From Acidobacteriaceae bacterium (lineage in GTDB: Bacteria > Acidobacteriota > Terriglobia > Terriglobales > Acidobacteriaceae), in NCBI GenBank assembly GCA_025352065.1, contig JANXUC010000179.1, forward strand, positions 1-64,000: DNA of 64,000 nucleotides, read 5' to 3'. The notes under the pieces were generated by a model. The model was not told the origin of the DNA. It saw only the letters and a program-made list of their open reading frames with translations, and did not search any database. Positions 1-9,332 of the stretch are shown piece by piece. Each line of letters opens with the position of its first letter. Position 1 is the first letter of the stretch. A program made the position numbers and the translations under genes.

Positions 1-69
1 TCCCAGATTCCCACCGCCCCGGCTGCTACTATTTTTCGTCCACACCAAAACAACGGAATCGAGCTAAAG

Positions 70-114
70 TGTTACCCATGTCCCCGGTCTAATCTGTTAC
101 CTATCTCCCCGTCC
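70..114. repeat. Pair of 20-bp direct repeats, possible insertion-sequence end
   Basis: TGTTACCCATGTCCCCGGTC (70-89) and TGTTACCTATCTCCCCGTCC (95-114) are near-identical copies with a 25-bp period. Multiple short direct repeats at a terminus are typical of some IS families such as IS21. No transposase is present, so this would be a solo end or remnant. The IS link is an inference. Confidence 0.35.
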
Positions 115-144
115 GAACATGGGCGCACGCGGGGAAGAGCAAGA

Positions 145-176
145 GCAGATTCCTCACTGCGTTTCGGAATGACAAG
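145..176 (+). repeat. Dispersed repeat family A (GATTCCTC...CGGAATGACA)
   Basis: First of six copies in the window of a 30-38 bp element that starts GCRGATTCCTC and ends CGGAATGACAAG, with a variable GC-rich centre. Other copies are at 1348-1385, 3864-3895, 23476-23510 (inverted), 37738-37764 and 58494-58530 (inverted). Confidence 0.75.
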
Positions 177-421
177 TTTGAGGGGGGCTGCGAGGTTGGG
201 GCATGTCGTGCCCTCGGACGTCCGGCCGGGAATGCTTGCCCTGTACGAGCAATCGTCGCCCTGTACGAAGCTTGGTTTGCCCGTCAGGCCCCTGCTCAGC
301 TATACTCAAGGTTTGGATTTCGGCACTATTGCGAGCCGTTGATTGCTCCCTATTTGCTGGCCAATTGATATTCCAGTCGATATTTAGAAATGTCGATATC
401 TAGAAATACAGAGGATTTTCC

Positions 422-577
422 ATGCCTAAGCGCACATTCCAGCCCAACCGGCGCAGCCGGTCGAAGACGCACGGTTTCCGGATCCGCATGAAGACTAAGA
501 GCGGACAGGCGGTGCTATCGCGCCGTCGAGCGAAGGGTCGTAAACGTGTCTCGGTGGCTCCTGGCTACCGCGACTAA
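422..577 (+). CDS. rpmH: 50S ribosomal protein L34
   Basis: A 51-residue, very basic protein beginning [20 protein letters not shown] and continuing with a Met-Lys-Thr-Lys segment and an RRRAKGRKR stretch, which is the classic L34 pattern. It is a structural protein of the large ribosomal subunit. Standard L34 is 44-51 residues, so this copy is full length. It lies 27 bp upstream of rnpA, the nearly universal rpmH-rnpA arrangement, and is probably the first gene of the rpmH-rnpA-yidD-yidC-jag operon. An AGAGGA sequence precedes the ATG. Confidence 0.97.
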   Translation: MPKRTFQPNRRSRSKTHGFRIRMKTKSGQAVLSRRRAKGRKRVSVAPGYRD

Positions 578-604
578 CCTATCCGCCAGGCGATTTGATC
601 GGGC

Positions 605-1114
605 GTGAAATCCGTGAGTGTGGTGCCTACCAGAGAGAAATCGGGGCGGGGGTCTGCTGGCAATTCGGCTGCCCGGGTCTTGATTTCGAAGGGCAAAAGG
701 TTCCCGCGGGAGTCTCGGCTGCTGCGCCATGCGGACTTTGACCTGGTGTATCGCGAGGGAAAGCGGCATTTTTCGCCGCTGATGACGGTGTTTTACCGGA
801 CGCGGTCAGAAGTGGGAACGGGCAAAGCGGGCACCGGCCTGCGAATTGGACTGACGGTGAGCAAGGCGCTGGGTGGGGCGGTGGATCGTAACCGCCTGCG
901 TCGTCGAATGCGGGAAGCGATTCGCATGGTTCGTCCGCTGGATGCGCCTGCTTTGGATGTGGTGATGAATCCCAAGCGCGCCGTGTTGAAGGCGGAGTTT
1001 GCAGTGATCGCGCAGGAAGTGTTGCGGGCGTTTGAGACGGTGCTGCGGAAGTCAGGCCCGTCCAGTGGAGCAAGCTCTGCGGGCACACGAGAATCGAATA
1101 CGAACAATTCATGA
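605..1114 (+). CDS. rnpA: Ribonuclease P protein component
   Basis: Protein subunit of RNase P, which with the catalytic RNA removes the 5' leader of tRNA precursors. The family signature is [13 protein letters not shown] at residues 95-107, preceded by the [15 protein letters not shown] strand typical of RnpA. The frame opens with GTG at 605, giving 169 residues, longer than the usual 110-130; the first 25 or so residues are unlike RnpA, and a TTG at 680 is an alternative start closer to family length. The stop overlaps the yidD start (ATGA at 1111-1114), implying translational coupling. Confidence 0.93.
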   Translation: MKSVSVVPTREKSGRGSAGNSAARVLISKGKRFPRESRLLRHADFDLVYREGKRHFSPLMTVFYRTRSEVGTGKAGTGLRIGLTVSKALGGAVDRNRLRRRMREAIRMVRPLDAPALDVVMNPKRAVLKAEFAVIAQEVLRAFETVLRKSGPSSGASSAGTRESNTNNS

Positions 1115-1443
1115 CAGAAGCCGTACTTACACTTTTGCACTTTTATAAATGGCTGATCTCGCCGTGGCTGCCTCCGGCGTGTCGCTACGTTCCGACTTGT
1201 TCGGAGTATGCGGCGGAAGCGATTGAACGTTTTGGCGCACTGCGCGGCGGATACATGGCGGCGCGGCGGTTGTTGCGATGCCATCCGTTCGCCAAGGGTG
1301 GGCTTGATCCCGTGGTGAGGACTGCTGGCATTTCGCCTGAAGCACAAGCAGATTCCTCAGGGCTGAAGCCCTTCGGAATGACAAGTTCAGGGGTATTTCC
1401 GCACACCGCTTTTCCGCAGGCTTCTGAGGTAGAAACGTTTTGA
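1111..1443 (+). CDS. yidD: Membrane protein insertion efficiency factor YidD, with repeat-derived C-terminal tail
   Basis: Small membrane-associated protein that assists YidC. The YidD core is clear: [20 protein letters not shown], then [32 protein letters not shown], with the conserved cysteines. Family members normally end a few residues after the Gly-Gly-x-Asp-Pro-Val segment at 70-85 residues; this one runs to 110. The last 40 residues are encoded largely by a copy of repeat family A (1348-1385), so the tail is probably non-functional extra sequence acquired by repeat insertion across the old stop. The end overlaps the TTG start of yidC. Confidence 0.92.
   Translation: MTEAVLTLLHFYKWLISPWLPPACRYVPTCSEYAAEAIERFGALRGGYMAARRLLRCHPFAKGGLDPVVRTAGISPEAQADSSGLKPFGMTSSGVFPHTAFPQASEVETF
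1348..1385 (+). repeat. Dispersed repeat family A inside the yidD 3' end
   Basis: GCAGATTCCTC followed by the palindrome AGGGCTGAAGCCCT and CGGAATGACAAG. This copy is translated as part of YidD (residues about 80-92) and accounts for most of the unusual tail. Confidence 0.8.
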
Positions 1444-3206
1444 GCGATTTTCAGAATCCGCAGCAAGAACCCGGTACCGAGCGGCGACTTCTTCTCGCTT
1501 TTGCCATTACATTCCTAATCATAGTTGTTTCGCAGTTTTTGATGAAGAAGTATGGGCCGAAAGTGCCGGACGCTGCGCCGGTTTCGCAAACGGCTGCACA
1601 GGCACCGGTTTCACAGAGCGCTACTCCGCAAGCGGGTGGTTCTCAGGCGGCAACTCCGGTCACTGGAGCGGCTACGACCTCTGCCGTTTCCACCAAGCAA
1701 GCCAGCACTGAATCGGAAACTGTGGTGGAGAACGATCTTTACAAGATTCGTTTTTCCAACCGCGGCGGACTGGTGAAATCGTGGGTGCTGAAGAAGTTTG
1801 ACGATGATAAAGGCCAGCCCCAGGAACTGGTCAACTTTACCGCCTCGGCGAAATACGGCTTTCCGCTTTCGCTCTTTACCTACGATGGCAATTTGCAGTC
1901 GCGGCTGAATCAGGCGCTTTATGTGACGTCTGTGTCTGGAACGTTGCAGGCTCCCGCCGACATCACTTTTGAATTCGCCGATCAGGATCTGGTTGTTCGG
2001 AAGGCGTTCCATTTCGATCACAGCTACCTGGTGAAGGTCGAGACGTCGGTTCGCTACAAAGATGTGGACACCCAAGCGTATCCGGCATGGCCTTCGGGAT
2101 TCGGCGACGAGAACAACTTGACGGCTTACGGCGCGAGTCAGATTGAATACCACACTGACGAGAAGATTGAGCGCTTGGCTGCGAAGAAGGTTACCGGCGC
2201 GAATACGATTAACGGACCATTTGCGTGGGTAGGTCCGACGGATCGTTATTTTGCGGCGATCTTCCTGCCTGACGATCCGCAGAACTCGGCGCTGGTAACT
2301 CTGCACAGCCCGCTCGACATTCCGAAAGACGCCGACAATCCGAGGGCGAACGAAACTGTGAAAGTGGGCGTGCTCGGCGCGGCCGTGGGCGACCGACGCG
2401 GCCCAACTTCGCAGCATCTTTACGTGGGTCCGAAGTCGTTGGAGATTCTGGAGAAGATTCCGGTTCCGGCCTTGCATGGCGTCACGCCAGATCTTACGGG
2501 ACTGGTAAACTTCGGTTTCTTCGAGATTATTGCGAAGCCGCTGTTCCAGTGGCTCAAGTGGACGTATCACCATGTCGTCGCAAACTGGGGCTGGGCCATT
2601 GCGCTGCAAACTCTGATCATTAATCTTGTGCTGCTGCCGCTTCGGATTACGCAGATGAAGTCGGCGTTGAAGATGCAGAAGATTCAACCGCAAGCCAAGG
2701 CGATTCAGGAGAAATACAAGAAGTACAGCTTGCGCGATCCTCGTAAGGCAGAAATGAATACGGAGATCGCCGCGCTCTACAAACGTGAGGGCGTGAATCC
2801 GGCGGGCGGATGCTTGCCGCTGCTGATCCAGATGCCGTTTCTATTCGCTTACTACAGCATGTTGGGAGCGGCTCTCGACCTGCGCCATGCGCCGTGGCTT
2901 TGGGTGCGCGATCTGTCGTCGCCCGATCCGTTGCATTTACTGCCAGTCTGCATTCTTATCTCCATGTTTCTGGTGCAAAGGATGACGCCGCAGGGAGCGA
3001 TTGATCCGCAGCAGCAGAAGATGATGAACATTTTCATGCCCATCATGCTGGCCTTTGTGAGTTGGAATCTGGCGGCCGGATTATGCTTATACTGGTCGAT
3101 TGGGAACGTGATTTCGATTGTCCAGCAGACAGTGATGAACAAGACCAGCCTGGGCCAAGAGATGCGCGCCATGGCTGACAAGCGTGCCCGCAAGGCCCAG
3201 AAGTAG
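1440..3206 (+). CDS. yidC: Membrane protein insertase YidC (YidC/Oxa1/Alb3)
   Basis: Inserts and folds inner-membrane proteins, alone or with SecYEG. The 588-residue protein has an N-terminal membrane anchor (about residues 15-35), a long periplasmic domain (about 95-350), and the conserved Oxa1-type core near the C-terminus, including [20 protein letters not shown] and the [14 protein letters not shown] helix, followed by a basic tail. Size and two-part build match Gram-negative YidC. The likely start is TTG at 1440, overlapping the yidD stop; no better in-frame start precedes the anchor. Third gene of the rnpA-yidD-yidC set. Confidence 0.96.
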   Translation: MSDFQNPQQEPGTERRLLLAFAITFLIIVVSQFLMKKYGPKVPDAAPVSQTAAQAPVSQSATPQAGGSQAATPVTGAATTSAVSTKQASTESETVVENDLYKIRFSNRGGLVKSWVLKKFDDDKGQPQELVNFTASAKYGFPLSLFTYDGNLQSRLNQALYVTSVSGTLQAPADITFEFADQDLVVRKAFHFDHSYLVKVETSVRYKDVDTQAYPAWPSGFGDENNLTAYGASQIEYHTDEKIERLAAKKVTGANTINGPFAWVGPTDRYFAAIFLPDDPQNSALVTLHSPLDIPKDADNPRANETVKVGVLGAAVGDRRGPTSQHLYVGPKSLEILEKIPVPALHGVTPDLTGLVNFGFFEIIAKPLFQWLKWTYHHVVANWGWAIALQTLIINLVLLPLRITQMKSALKMQKIQPQAKAIQEKYKKYSLRDPRKAEMNTEIAALYKREGVNPAGGCLPLLIQMPFLFAYYSMLGAALDLRHAPWLWVRDLSSPDPLHLLPVCILISMFLVQRMTPQGAIDPQQQKMMNIFMPIMLAFVSWNLAAGLCLYWSIGNVISIVQQTVMNKTSLGQEMRAMADKRARKAQK

Positions 3207-3251
3207 CGCAACAGAGCCAGATGCCGACCGAAGAACGAGGAGCCCAATCCC

Positions 3252-3797
3252 ATGCCCATCACGGATAAAGTTGCTGCCGCCAAACAACTCAATGAATTCC
3301 TGCGTGGTGTGATTCAGCACGGCGGATTCAAGTTGAAGTACCGCATTACGGTGGATCCGCCACAGGAAGAAAATCGCGACTGGGAACAACCCGAAATTTT
3401 GGTGGAATTCGCAGGGCCGGATAGTCCTCTGTTGCTGGCTCGCGGCGCCGAACTGATGCGGTCGATGGAACTGCTGGCCATGAATGCTCTGCGGCTGCAG
3501 TCTGGCGAGCATGAAAAGCTTTGTTTTGATTGCGGACGGCATCGGGCTCTGCGTTTGGAGGAGTTGCGGACAGCCGCGGGTGTTGCAGCGGAAAAGGTTC
3601 GCGCAACGGGAGCGCCGTATGCGTTTGCGCCTATGTCCTCGCGCGAACGGCGTATGGTGCATCTTGCGCTGCGCGATGAAGGCGACCTGCACACCGAGAG
3701 CGAAGGCGAAGGCCGGGAGCGGCATTTGGTGGTTTATCCGAAAGATTACAAACCAAGAACAGCACCGAGCAGCCGACCGTCCAGCAACAGGCGCTAG
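3252..3797 (+). CDS. jag: RNA-binding protein Jag/KhpB (KH and R3H domains)
   Basis: Predicted single-stranded RNA-binding protein of 181 residues, positioned directly after yidC as in most bacteria. The N-terminal half has a KH-type fold with the ELMRSMELLAMNALRLQ helix; the C-terminal part is an R3H domain, MSSRERRMVHLALRDEGDLHTESEGEGRERHLVVYP, with the diagnostic Arg and His. No long N-terminal Jag-N domain is present, so it is a short form. In other bacteria the family affects cell elongation and small-RNA binding; the role here is inferred. Confidence 0.88.
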   Translation: MPITDKVAAAKQLNEFLRGVIQHGGFKLKYRITVDPPQEENRDWEQPEILVEFAGPDSPLLLARGAELMRSMELLAMNALRLQSGEHEKLCFDCGRHRALRLEELRTAAGVAAEKVRATGAPYAFAPMSSRERRMVHLALRDEGDLHTESEGEGRERHLVVYPKDYKPRTAPSSRPSSNRR

Positions 3798-3863
3798 TGC
3801 GGGTTTGGTAGCGCTAGTGTCTCGCTGGCAATCGCGGAGGGGTTTCGCCCTCGCAGCCTAGTA

Positions 3864-3895
3864 GCGGATTCCTCGCTACGCTTCGGAATGACAAG
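3864..3895 (+). repeat. Dispersed repeat family A
   Basis: GCGGATTCCTCGCTACGCTT followed by CGGAATGACAAG, in the gap between jag and the DUF1003 gene. Same element as at 145-176. Confidence 0.75.
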
Positions 3896-3964
3896 AGTTG
3901 TAGGAAGAGCGACTGCTTTCAAATCGTCCCCCGCCCTGTAAAATTCCAATGACACGGAGGCTTC

Positions 3965-4813
3965 ATGTCCACACAAGCCATTCTTGCGGAAGTACCGCTT
4001 TTTTCGCGGCTCGATGATGATGAACGAGCAGCTCTGGGAGGGATGCTGCGGCCGCGCATGTTTAAGAAAGGCGAGCGTATTTTCACCGCCGGAGATCGTG
4101 GCGACGCGCTTTACATCATCCGGAGCGGACAAGTGCACTTGGAGCTGACGACGAATGAAGGCGAGTGCCTTCTCTTGGACGAAATCGATGCCGGTGAAGT
4201 GATTGGAGAGATTTCGTTTCTGGATGGTGGTCCGCGTACGGCCACGGCGATAGCTTCAGAAGATTCCGAATTACTTGAGTTCGAACGTGGACAGTTGCTC
4301 GCGTTTGTTCAGCACCGACCACATGCGGCTCTCGACATTCTCGGCGTCATGGCCAACCGCGTTCGTGCCACCGACCAGCTACTTCGGACGCGCGTGTCGC
4401 GGAACGTTAACGAAGAAGAGGAAGGGAGTCTGACTTTTGGGCAACGGATCGCCGACCGAGTAGCAACGTTTGGCGGATCCTGGACGTTTATCATTTCCTT
4501 CGGAGTGGTGCTTGCGGTTTGGGTCGCTTTGAATACGACTCTGGTTTTTCGACATCCGTTCGACCCTTATCCATTCATTTTCCTGAATCTGATTCTTTCC
4601 ATGCTGGCGGCGATACAAGCGCCCGTCATCATGATGAGCCAGAATCGTCAAGGCCAGAAAGACCGCATGAAAACTGACATGGACTACCGAATTGATACAA
4701 AGTCAGAGTTGGAAATTGCGCACCTGCACACGAAGGTCGATCAGATTTACGAAATTCTGCAGGAACGTTTTCCGAGCATTGAATGCCAGTACGCACGTCC
4801 ACAGAAACACTAA
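3965..4813 (+). CDS. Cyclic-nucleotide-binding domain fused to DUF1003 membrane domain
   Basis: 282 residues. Residues about 5-125 form a Crp-type cyclic nucleotide-binding domain (GERIFTAGDRGDALYIIRSG, then GEVIGEISFLDGGPRTATAIA, the phosphate-binding cassette). Residues about 155-245 are DUF1003, with two membrane helices and the diagnostic FDPYPFIFLNLILSMLAAIQAP-to-MMSQNRQ-KDR segment. It may be an inner-membrane sensor of a cyclic nucleotide; there is no DNA-binding helix-turn-helix, so it is not a Crp transcription factor. It lies 6 bp before mnmE and is probably co-transcribed with it. Ligand and output are unknown. Confidence 0.88.
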   Translation: MSTQAILAEVPLFSRLDDDERAALGGMLRPRMFKKGERIFTAGDRGDALYIIRSGQVHLELTTNEGECLLLDEIDAGEVIGEISFLDGGPRTATAIASEDSELLEFERGQLLAFVQHRPHAALDILGVMANRVRATDQLLRTRVSRNVNEEEEGSLTFGQRIADRVATFGGSWTFIISFGVVLAVWVALNTTLVFRHPFDPYPFIFLNLILSMLAAIQAPVIMMSQNRQGQKDRMKTDMDYRIDTKSELEIAHLHTKVDQIYEILQERFPSIECQYARPQKH

Positions 4814-4819
4814 AAACCA

Positions 4820-6181
4820 TTGCAACAGGATGACACTATCGTCGCGATTGCTACACCGCTCGGGCGCGGCGGCATCGGCGTAGTCCGGCTTTCTGGGGCC
4901 GCTGCGTGTTCGGTTGCTGCGCCGATGCTTCGGCTGAAGCATCCGCTTGAACCTGGGCGAGCCGTTTTCGGGGAGTTGATTGAACCGGAACTTTCCACAC
5001 GAATAGACGAAGTCATTGTCACCTACTTTCAGAAGCCACACTCTTACACTGCCGACGACGTGATTGAGATTTCGGCGCACGGCTCTCCCGTCGTGCTGCA
5101 GCACATTGTGAAATTGGCGCTCGCGAGTGGTGCGCGTCTCGCCGAGCCAGGTGAGTTTACGATGCGAGCTTTTCTCAACGGCCGCATTGATTTGGCGCAG
5201 GCAGAAGCGGTTCGCGATTTGATTGAATCGCGGACTCTTTATCAGGCGCAGGTTGCGGCGCAGCAACTTGGCGGATCGCTTTCGCATACCATTCAGCCGA
5301 TAAAAAAGAAGCTTGTTGATCTTATTGCGCTGCTAGAAGCGGGGATCGACTTTGCCGACGATGATGTTCCCATTCTCCTGGAAGGCACGATTTACGGGCA
5401 TCTGGCGGAGGTGCGCGCACCGCTGGAAAAGCTTGCCAGCTCTTTTGCTTACGGCAAGATCGTGCAGCAAGGTCTGACGCTGGCGATTGTGGGTCGGCCC
5501 AATGTTGGAAAGTCGAGTTTGTTCAACCGGCTGATTGAACGCGATCGCGCGATCGTTACGTCGGAGCCGGGCACTACTCGCGATCTGGTCACGGAGAGCG
5601 TTGCCATCGGCGGAATTCCGTTGCGGCTCATCGATACTGCTGGCATCCGCAAAGCACTCGACGAAGCGGAAAGTATTGGCATTCGGAAATCTATGGAAGC
5701 GCTCGCGGATGCGGATATGGTTTTGGTTGTTCTGGATTCGTCGCAGCCGCTGGCGGAAGAGGATTTTGAGTTACTGGCCCAAACGGCGGAACGAAAGTCT
5801 ATCGTTGTGGAGAACAAGACGGATGTCTCTGGCCACGACCTGCATGGTAGGACAGAGCTAAAAGCCACGGCGATCCGGACATCGGCGCTGACGGGGGATG
5901 GGATTGTAGAGCTTCGAGCTGAGATTCTTCGGCAAGTCCAAGGCGGAGCAAACGCCCGGGGCGAACTAGGAATTGTGACGAATCTCCGTCACCAGCGGCT
6001 GGTTGAGCAGTGTCTGCAGGCTCTGGAGGCTGCCCACCACGCTGTAAATCAGCGTGTTCCGCACGAAATGCTGCTGCTTGATCTTTACGCTTCGCTGCGA
6101 TTTCTAGACGAAATTACCGGGTCAACTACGACCGATGATATTCTCAACCTCATTTTCGGGACGTTTTGCATCGGAAAATAG
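4820..6181 (+). CDS. mnmE: tRNA uridine-5-carboxymethylaminomethyl(34) synthesis GTPase MnmE
   Basis: With MnmG it modifies the wobble uridine of several tRNAs. The 453-residue protein shows the N-terminal tetrahydrofolate-binding region (DTIVAIATPLGRGGIGVVRLSG), a central helical part, an inserted G domain with GRPNVGKSSLFN (G1), DTAGIR (G3) and a NKTD-type G4, and the invariant C-terminal FCIGK with its catalytic Cys. It starts at TTG 4820; the next codons already match the family N-terminus. Its partner mnmG is about 42 kb away at 48004. Confidence 0.97.
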   Translation: MQQDDTIVAIATPLGRGGIGVVRLSGAAACSVAAPMLRLKHPLEPGRAVFGELIEPELSTRIDEVIVTYFQKPHSYTADDVIEISAHGSPVVLQHIVKLALASGARLAEPGEFTMRAFLNGRIDLAQAEAVRDLIESRTLYQAQVAAQQLGGSLSHTIQPIKKKLVDLIALLEAGIDFADDDVPILLEGTIYGHLAEVRAPLEKLASSFAYGKIVQQGLTLAIVGRPNVGKSSLFNRLIERDRAIVTSEPGTTRDLVTESVAIGGIPLRLIDTAGIRKALDEAESIGIRKSMEALADADMVLVVLDSSQPLAEEDFELLAQTAERKSIVVENKTDVSGHDLHGRTELKATAIRTSALTGDGIVELRAEILRQVQGGANARGELGIVTNLRHQRLVEQCLQALEAAHHAVNQRVPHEMLLLDLYASLRFLDEITGSTTTDDILNLIFGTFCIGK

Positions 6182-6437
6182 TAAGCAGCTTCTGCATGCA
6201 AATAATTGCGACCTCTGTTTAACCCCTGCCATGCTTACCCCGTCTCTACAGCTTCTTTTTCTCCGTGCTACAGACTGATCCCTAAATCCGATTGTTATTG
6301 GTGTCCGTAATATCGTTGTGAACGGCATACGCCTAACGGTTCGCTTTTGGAGCTCATGCAACCGCGTCTGGTTTTCTCTTCCCGGATTCAGGCTTGGCGG
6401 ATTCCGACCACAATCCCATCCTTCTCGAGGTAAGTTT

Positions 6438-7928
6438 ATGCAACGATTCAAATCCCTTGTGACTTTCGCCATGGCTCTGCTCCTGCTAGCTCCGGTTAGC
6501 ATGTTTGCGTCCAGCCATCGCGAGGCTCCTATCACCGCCCTCGACCGCACCGCGGATATTACCGACTGGTACGCGTTTGTGAGTTACGACCACCCAGACC
6601 GCGTGACAATGATCCTCAACGTGGATCCTTTTCTTGAGCCTTCCAATGGGCCCAACTATTTCCCGTTTGACCCGAACGTGCTTTACGAAATGAAGGTCGA
6701 CAACAACCGCGACGGCGTGGAAGACGTTACATTCCAATTCCGTTTCACGACGACGATCCGCCTGCCCGGAGTTTTTACGGGCTACGTGGGTGGGATTGCC
6801 GGCATTCCCCCAATTACCGCGCTTAGCGGCCCTGGCTCGGAAGGCTTGAGCTTGAGCCAGACTTATACCGTAACCATGGTGAAGAATGGCATATCGACCG
6901 ACCTGACGGGCGGTCGCACGCTGTATGCGCTTCCTTCCAACGTTGGGCCGCGCACCATGCCGAACTATCAAGCACTTTACAATCAAGCCGTGTACCGCCT
7001 CGGCAGCAACGTGAGCGCGTTTGCCGGCACAGTCGATGACCCATTCTTCATCGACTTAGGCGCGGCTTTCGATTCGCTGAACTTCCGCATGGGAGTTGGT
7101 GGGGTCCTGAAACCGAAAGTAGACGGAGACGACAAGCACAACTACGCCCCGGATGCGGTTGCGGGCTTCAATGTTAACTCCATCGTGCTGGAAGTGCCCA
7201 TCACAATGTTGACCGTGGATGGCAAGCTGCATCCCGCCAGCGACAAGGATGCCGTGCTTGGAACTTACGGAACCACATCGCGCCGGAAATTTACGGTTCG
7301 CCGTTCGCCCAATCCTTTGGTCACCTCTGGAGCGTTTCAGCAGGTTCAGCGTGAAGGCAATCCGCTCATCAACGAGTTGATTATCGGAACAGGTTCCAAG
7401 GACAAGTTCAGCATGAGCGATCCTTCGAACGACAGTCAGTTCGCCAGCTTCTTCCTGGATCCGCTTCTCGCGAAGATCTTTGCCTCTTTCGGGATTCCGG
7501 TTCCTCCGGCTCCCCGAACGGACCTACTTCCATTGGTCGTATACCAAGCGCCTATCTGCCCGGGATGCGGTCCGAAAGACTCAGGCCCGATAGCGGACCT
7601 GATGCGCTTGAACACCGGCATTCCGCCCACGCCTGTAGCCAGCCAGAAACGCTTAGGCTTCCTGGTTGGAGACAACGCGGGCTTCCCGAATGGCCGCCGT
7701 CCCATCGACGATGTGGTGGATATTGCATCGCGCGTTGTCGGCGGAATCCTTGCTGATCCGGTGAAGTACGGCACGCCGATCGGCGATGGCGTCAACTTGA
7801 ATGAATTGGGATATCGCAACACGTTCCCGTTCGTTCAGCCAGCCCACAATGGCCGCAACAGCCACCACATTGGGCCCGGACAGCCTGGTTGCACCGGACA
7901 GCCCGGTGGAATCTGCCCGGTTAAGTAA
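6438..7928 (+). CDS. Exported DUF4331 family protein
   Basis: 496 residues from the ATG at 6438, which has GAGG 7 bases upstream; the frame extends further upstream (to 6318) but without a signal peptide or ribosome-binding site. Residues 1-25 are a Sec signal peptide ending near MFA, and the mature protein begins with the family hallmark SSHREAP followed by a TADITDWYAF strand. A Cys-Pro-Gly-Cys pair lies near residue 378. DUF4331 proteins are exported and of unknown function. It leads a probable operon with the TPR gene (8016) and TonB receptor (9333). Confidence 0.88.
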   Translation: MQRFKSLVTFAMALLLLAPVSMFASSHREAPITALDRTADITDWYAFVSYDHPDRVTMILNVDPFLEPSNGPNYFPFDPNVLYEMKVDNNRDGVEDVTFQFRFTTTIRLPGVFTGYVGGIAGIPPITALSGPGSEGLSLSQTYTVTMVKNGISTDLTGGRTLYALPSNVGPRTMPNYQALYNQAVYRLGSNVSAFAGTVDDPFFIDLGAAFDSLNFRMGVGGVLKPKVDGDDKHNYAPDAVAGFNVNSIVLEVPITMLTVDGKLHPASDKDAVLGTYGTTSRRKFTVRRSPNPLVTSGAFQQVQREGNPLINELIIGTGSKDKFSMSDPSNDSQFASFFLDPLLAKIFASFGIPVPPAPRTDLLPLVVYQAPICPGCGPKDSGPIADLMRLNTGIPPTPVASQKRLGFLVGDNAGFPNGRRPIDDVVDIASRVVGGILADPVKYGTPIGDGVNLNELGYRNTFPFVQPAHNGRNSHHIGPGQPGCTGQPGGICPVK

Positions 7929-8015
7929 CTGTGGTTCGTTGCCGTCGTCGAGAGGCGGCGGCCGCGAAGTTCTTCCAGCTTAATCAATAACTTAGCTCCA
8001 ATTGAGGAACACGTC

Positions 8016-9326
8016 ATGAATCGGATCACTTCGCTCTTGAGTTTGCTACTGATGACCGCCGGGGCCTTTGCCCAAAACAACGGCGCTCCCGCCAACGCTC
8101 CCCAAACCAGCGTGGTCAGCGCTGAAACAAAACTCTCTCCCGCTGAACGCGGCATCGCTTTGGCGGAGAGCCTGATCGAGAAGAATCCCAAGAATTTCGA
8201 AGCGTACAACGCTCTGGCGTTGGCATTATCCCGCCGTGCCCGCGAAACCTCGGATGTGAAGTTTTACAACCTGGCGGAAGAAGCGTTGCAGAAGTCGTCC
8301 GCCATTTCCGCGAATAACTTCGACGGCGCAAGAATTCACGTGTGGCTGCTTCTCGGCAAGCATGAGTTCGCCGCGGCGCGGGAAGAAGCGCTGAAGCTTA
8401 ACAAGAAAATGCCCGACGACGTCATGATCTACGGCTTCCTGACTGACTCGAACGTCGAGTTGGGCGATTACGCCGACGCCGAAAAAGCAGCCCAGTGGAT
8501 GTTGAACTTGCGTCCCGGCAACCTTCCGGCGCTGACCCGCGCTGCCTACCTGCGCGAACTCTACGGAGACATCGACGGCTCTCTCGAGCTCATGAACATG
8601 GCATTCCAATCGACGCCGCCCGGCGAAGTGGAGGATGGCGCATGGATTTTGACGCAGATGGCTCATTTGCAATTGATGGCAGGTAAGCCAGAAGAAGCGG
8701 AAAAGCTGCTGGCGCAGGCTTTGCTGCAATTTCCCGGCTATCACTATGCACTGCAAAATATGGCCAAAGTACGCATCTCGCAAAAGAGATACGAAGACGC
8801 GGTTACGCTGCTCCGCCAGCGTTACGACGCCGCGCAGCATGCTGAAAACGAGTATGACCTGGCGGAAGCGCTGGAACTCGCGGGCCGCAAAGAGGAAGCC
8901 GCAAAAGCGTTTGCGGAATTTGAAACAAAGTCATTGGCGGAATCCGGGCGAGGAGACAACTCCAATCGCGAACTGATTTTCTACTATGCAGATCACGCCC
9001 ATCAGCCTGCGAAGGCATTAGAAATTGCGGAACTCGAGCGCTCGCGACGGCATGATGTCTATACGCTCGATGCGCGTGCATGGGCTTTACACGTAAACGG
9101 CCGCGACGCCGAAGCGCGAAAGGACATCGAAGCCGCTTTGACCGTGGGAATCCGTGACGCGAAGTTCTTCCATCACGCGGGAGAAATCGCGCTGAGTGTC
9201 GGGGACAAGAAAGCGGCTACGGAGTATTTGCAAAAGGCTGCGAGCCTAAATACTCCGGTCGCCGAACAGGCAAGAATCGCTTTGGCCAGTTTGAGCACCG
9301 GCGCCGACGTTGCGAAGGGGCAGTAA
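8016..9326 (+). CDS. Exported tetratricopeptide-repeat protein
   Basis: 436 residues with a clear Sec signal peptide (residues 1-19, cleavage after AFA). The rest is all-helical with repeated TPR-like 34-residue units across about residues 45-425 (for example NFEAYNALALALSRRARETS and GDYADAEKAAQWMLNLRPGN). No enzymatic motif is seen, so it is a periplasmic scaffold. It sits 88 bp after the DUF4331 gene and 6 bp before the TonB receptor, so the three are likely one transcription unit acting together at the cell envelope. Confidence 0.85.
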   Translation: MNRITSLLSLLLMTAGAFAQNNGAPANAPQTSVVSAETKLSPAERGIALAESLIEKNPKNFEAYNALALALSRRARETSDVKFYNLAEEALQKSSAISANNFDGARIHVWLLLGKHEFAAAREEALKLNKKMPDDVMIYGFLTDSNVELGDYADAEKAAQWMLNLRPGNLPALTRAAYLRELYGDIDGSLELMNMAFQSTPPGEVEDGAWILTQMAHLQLMAGKPEEAEKLLAQALLQFPGYHYALQNMAKVRISQKRYEDAVTLLRQRYDAAQHAENEYDLAEALELAGRKEEAAKAFAEFETKSLAESGRGDNSNRELIFYYADHAHQPAKALEIAELERSRRHDVYTLDARAWALHVNGRDAEARKDIEAALTVGIRDAKFFHHAGEIALSVGDKKAATEYLQKAASLNTPVAEQARIALASLSTGADVAKGQ

Positions 9327-9332
9327 GCTAAA

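Larger units (their letters stand above)
1..421. other. Region upstream of rpmH, no gene recognised
   Basis: No convincing coding sequence is visible here; the short open frame at 203-403 has no recognisable composition or start signal. The stretch holds two imperfect direct repeats (70-114) and one copy of a dispersed repeat (145-176). dnaA, often found next to rpmH, is not present. The rpmH promoter must lie in the last 100 bases, where AT content rises (about 330-420), but I cannot define a -10/-35 pair with confidence. Confidence 0.6.

Noticed and set aside
203-403. 66-residue open frame upstream of rpmH
   Set aside because: Starts in repeat sequence, no ribosome-binding site, no protein-like composition or recognisable family.
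6318-6437. N-terminal extension of the DUF4331 protein
   Set aside because: It precedes a clear signal peptide and the GAGG-ATG at 6438; the upstream residues would block export.
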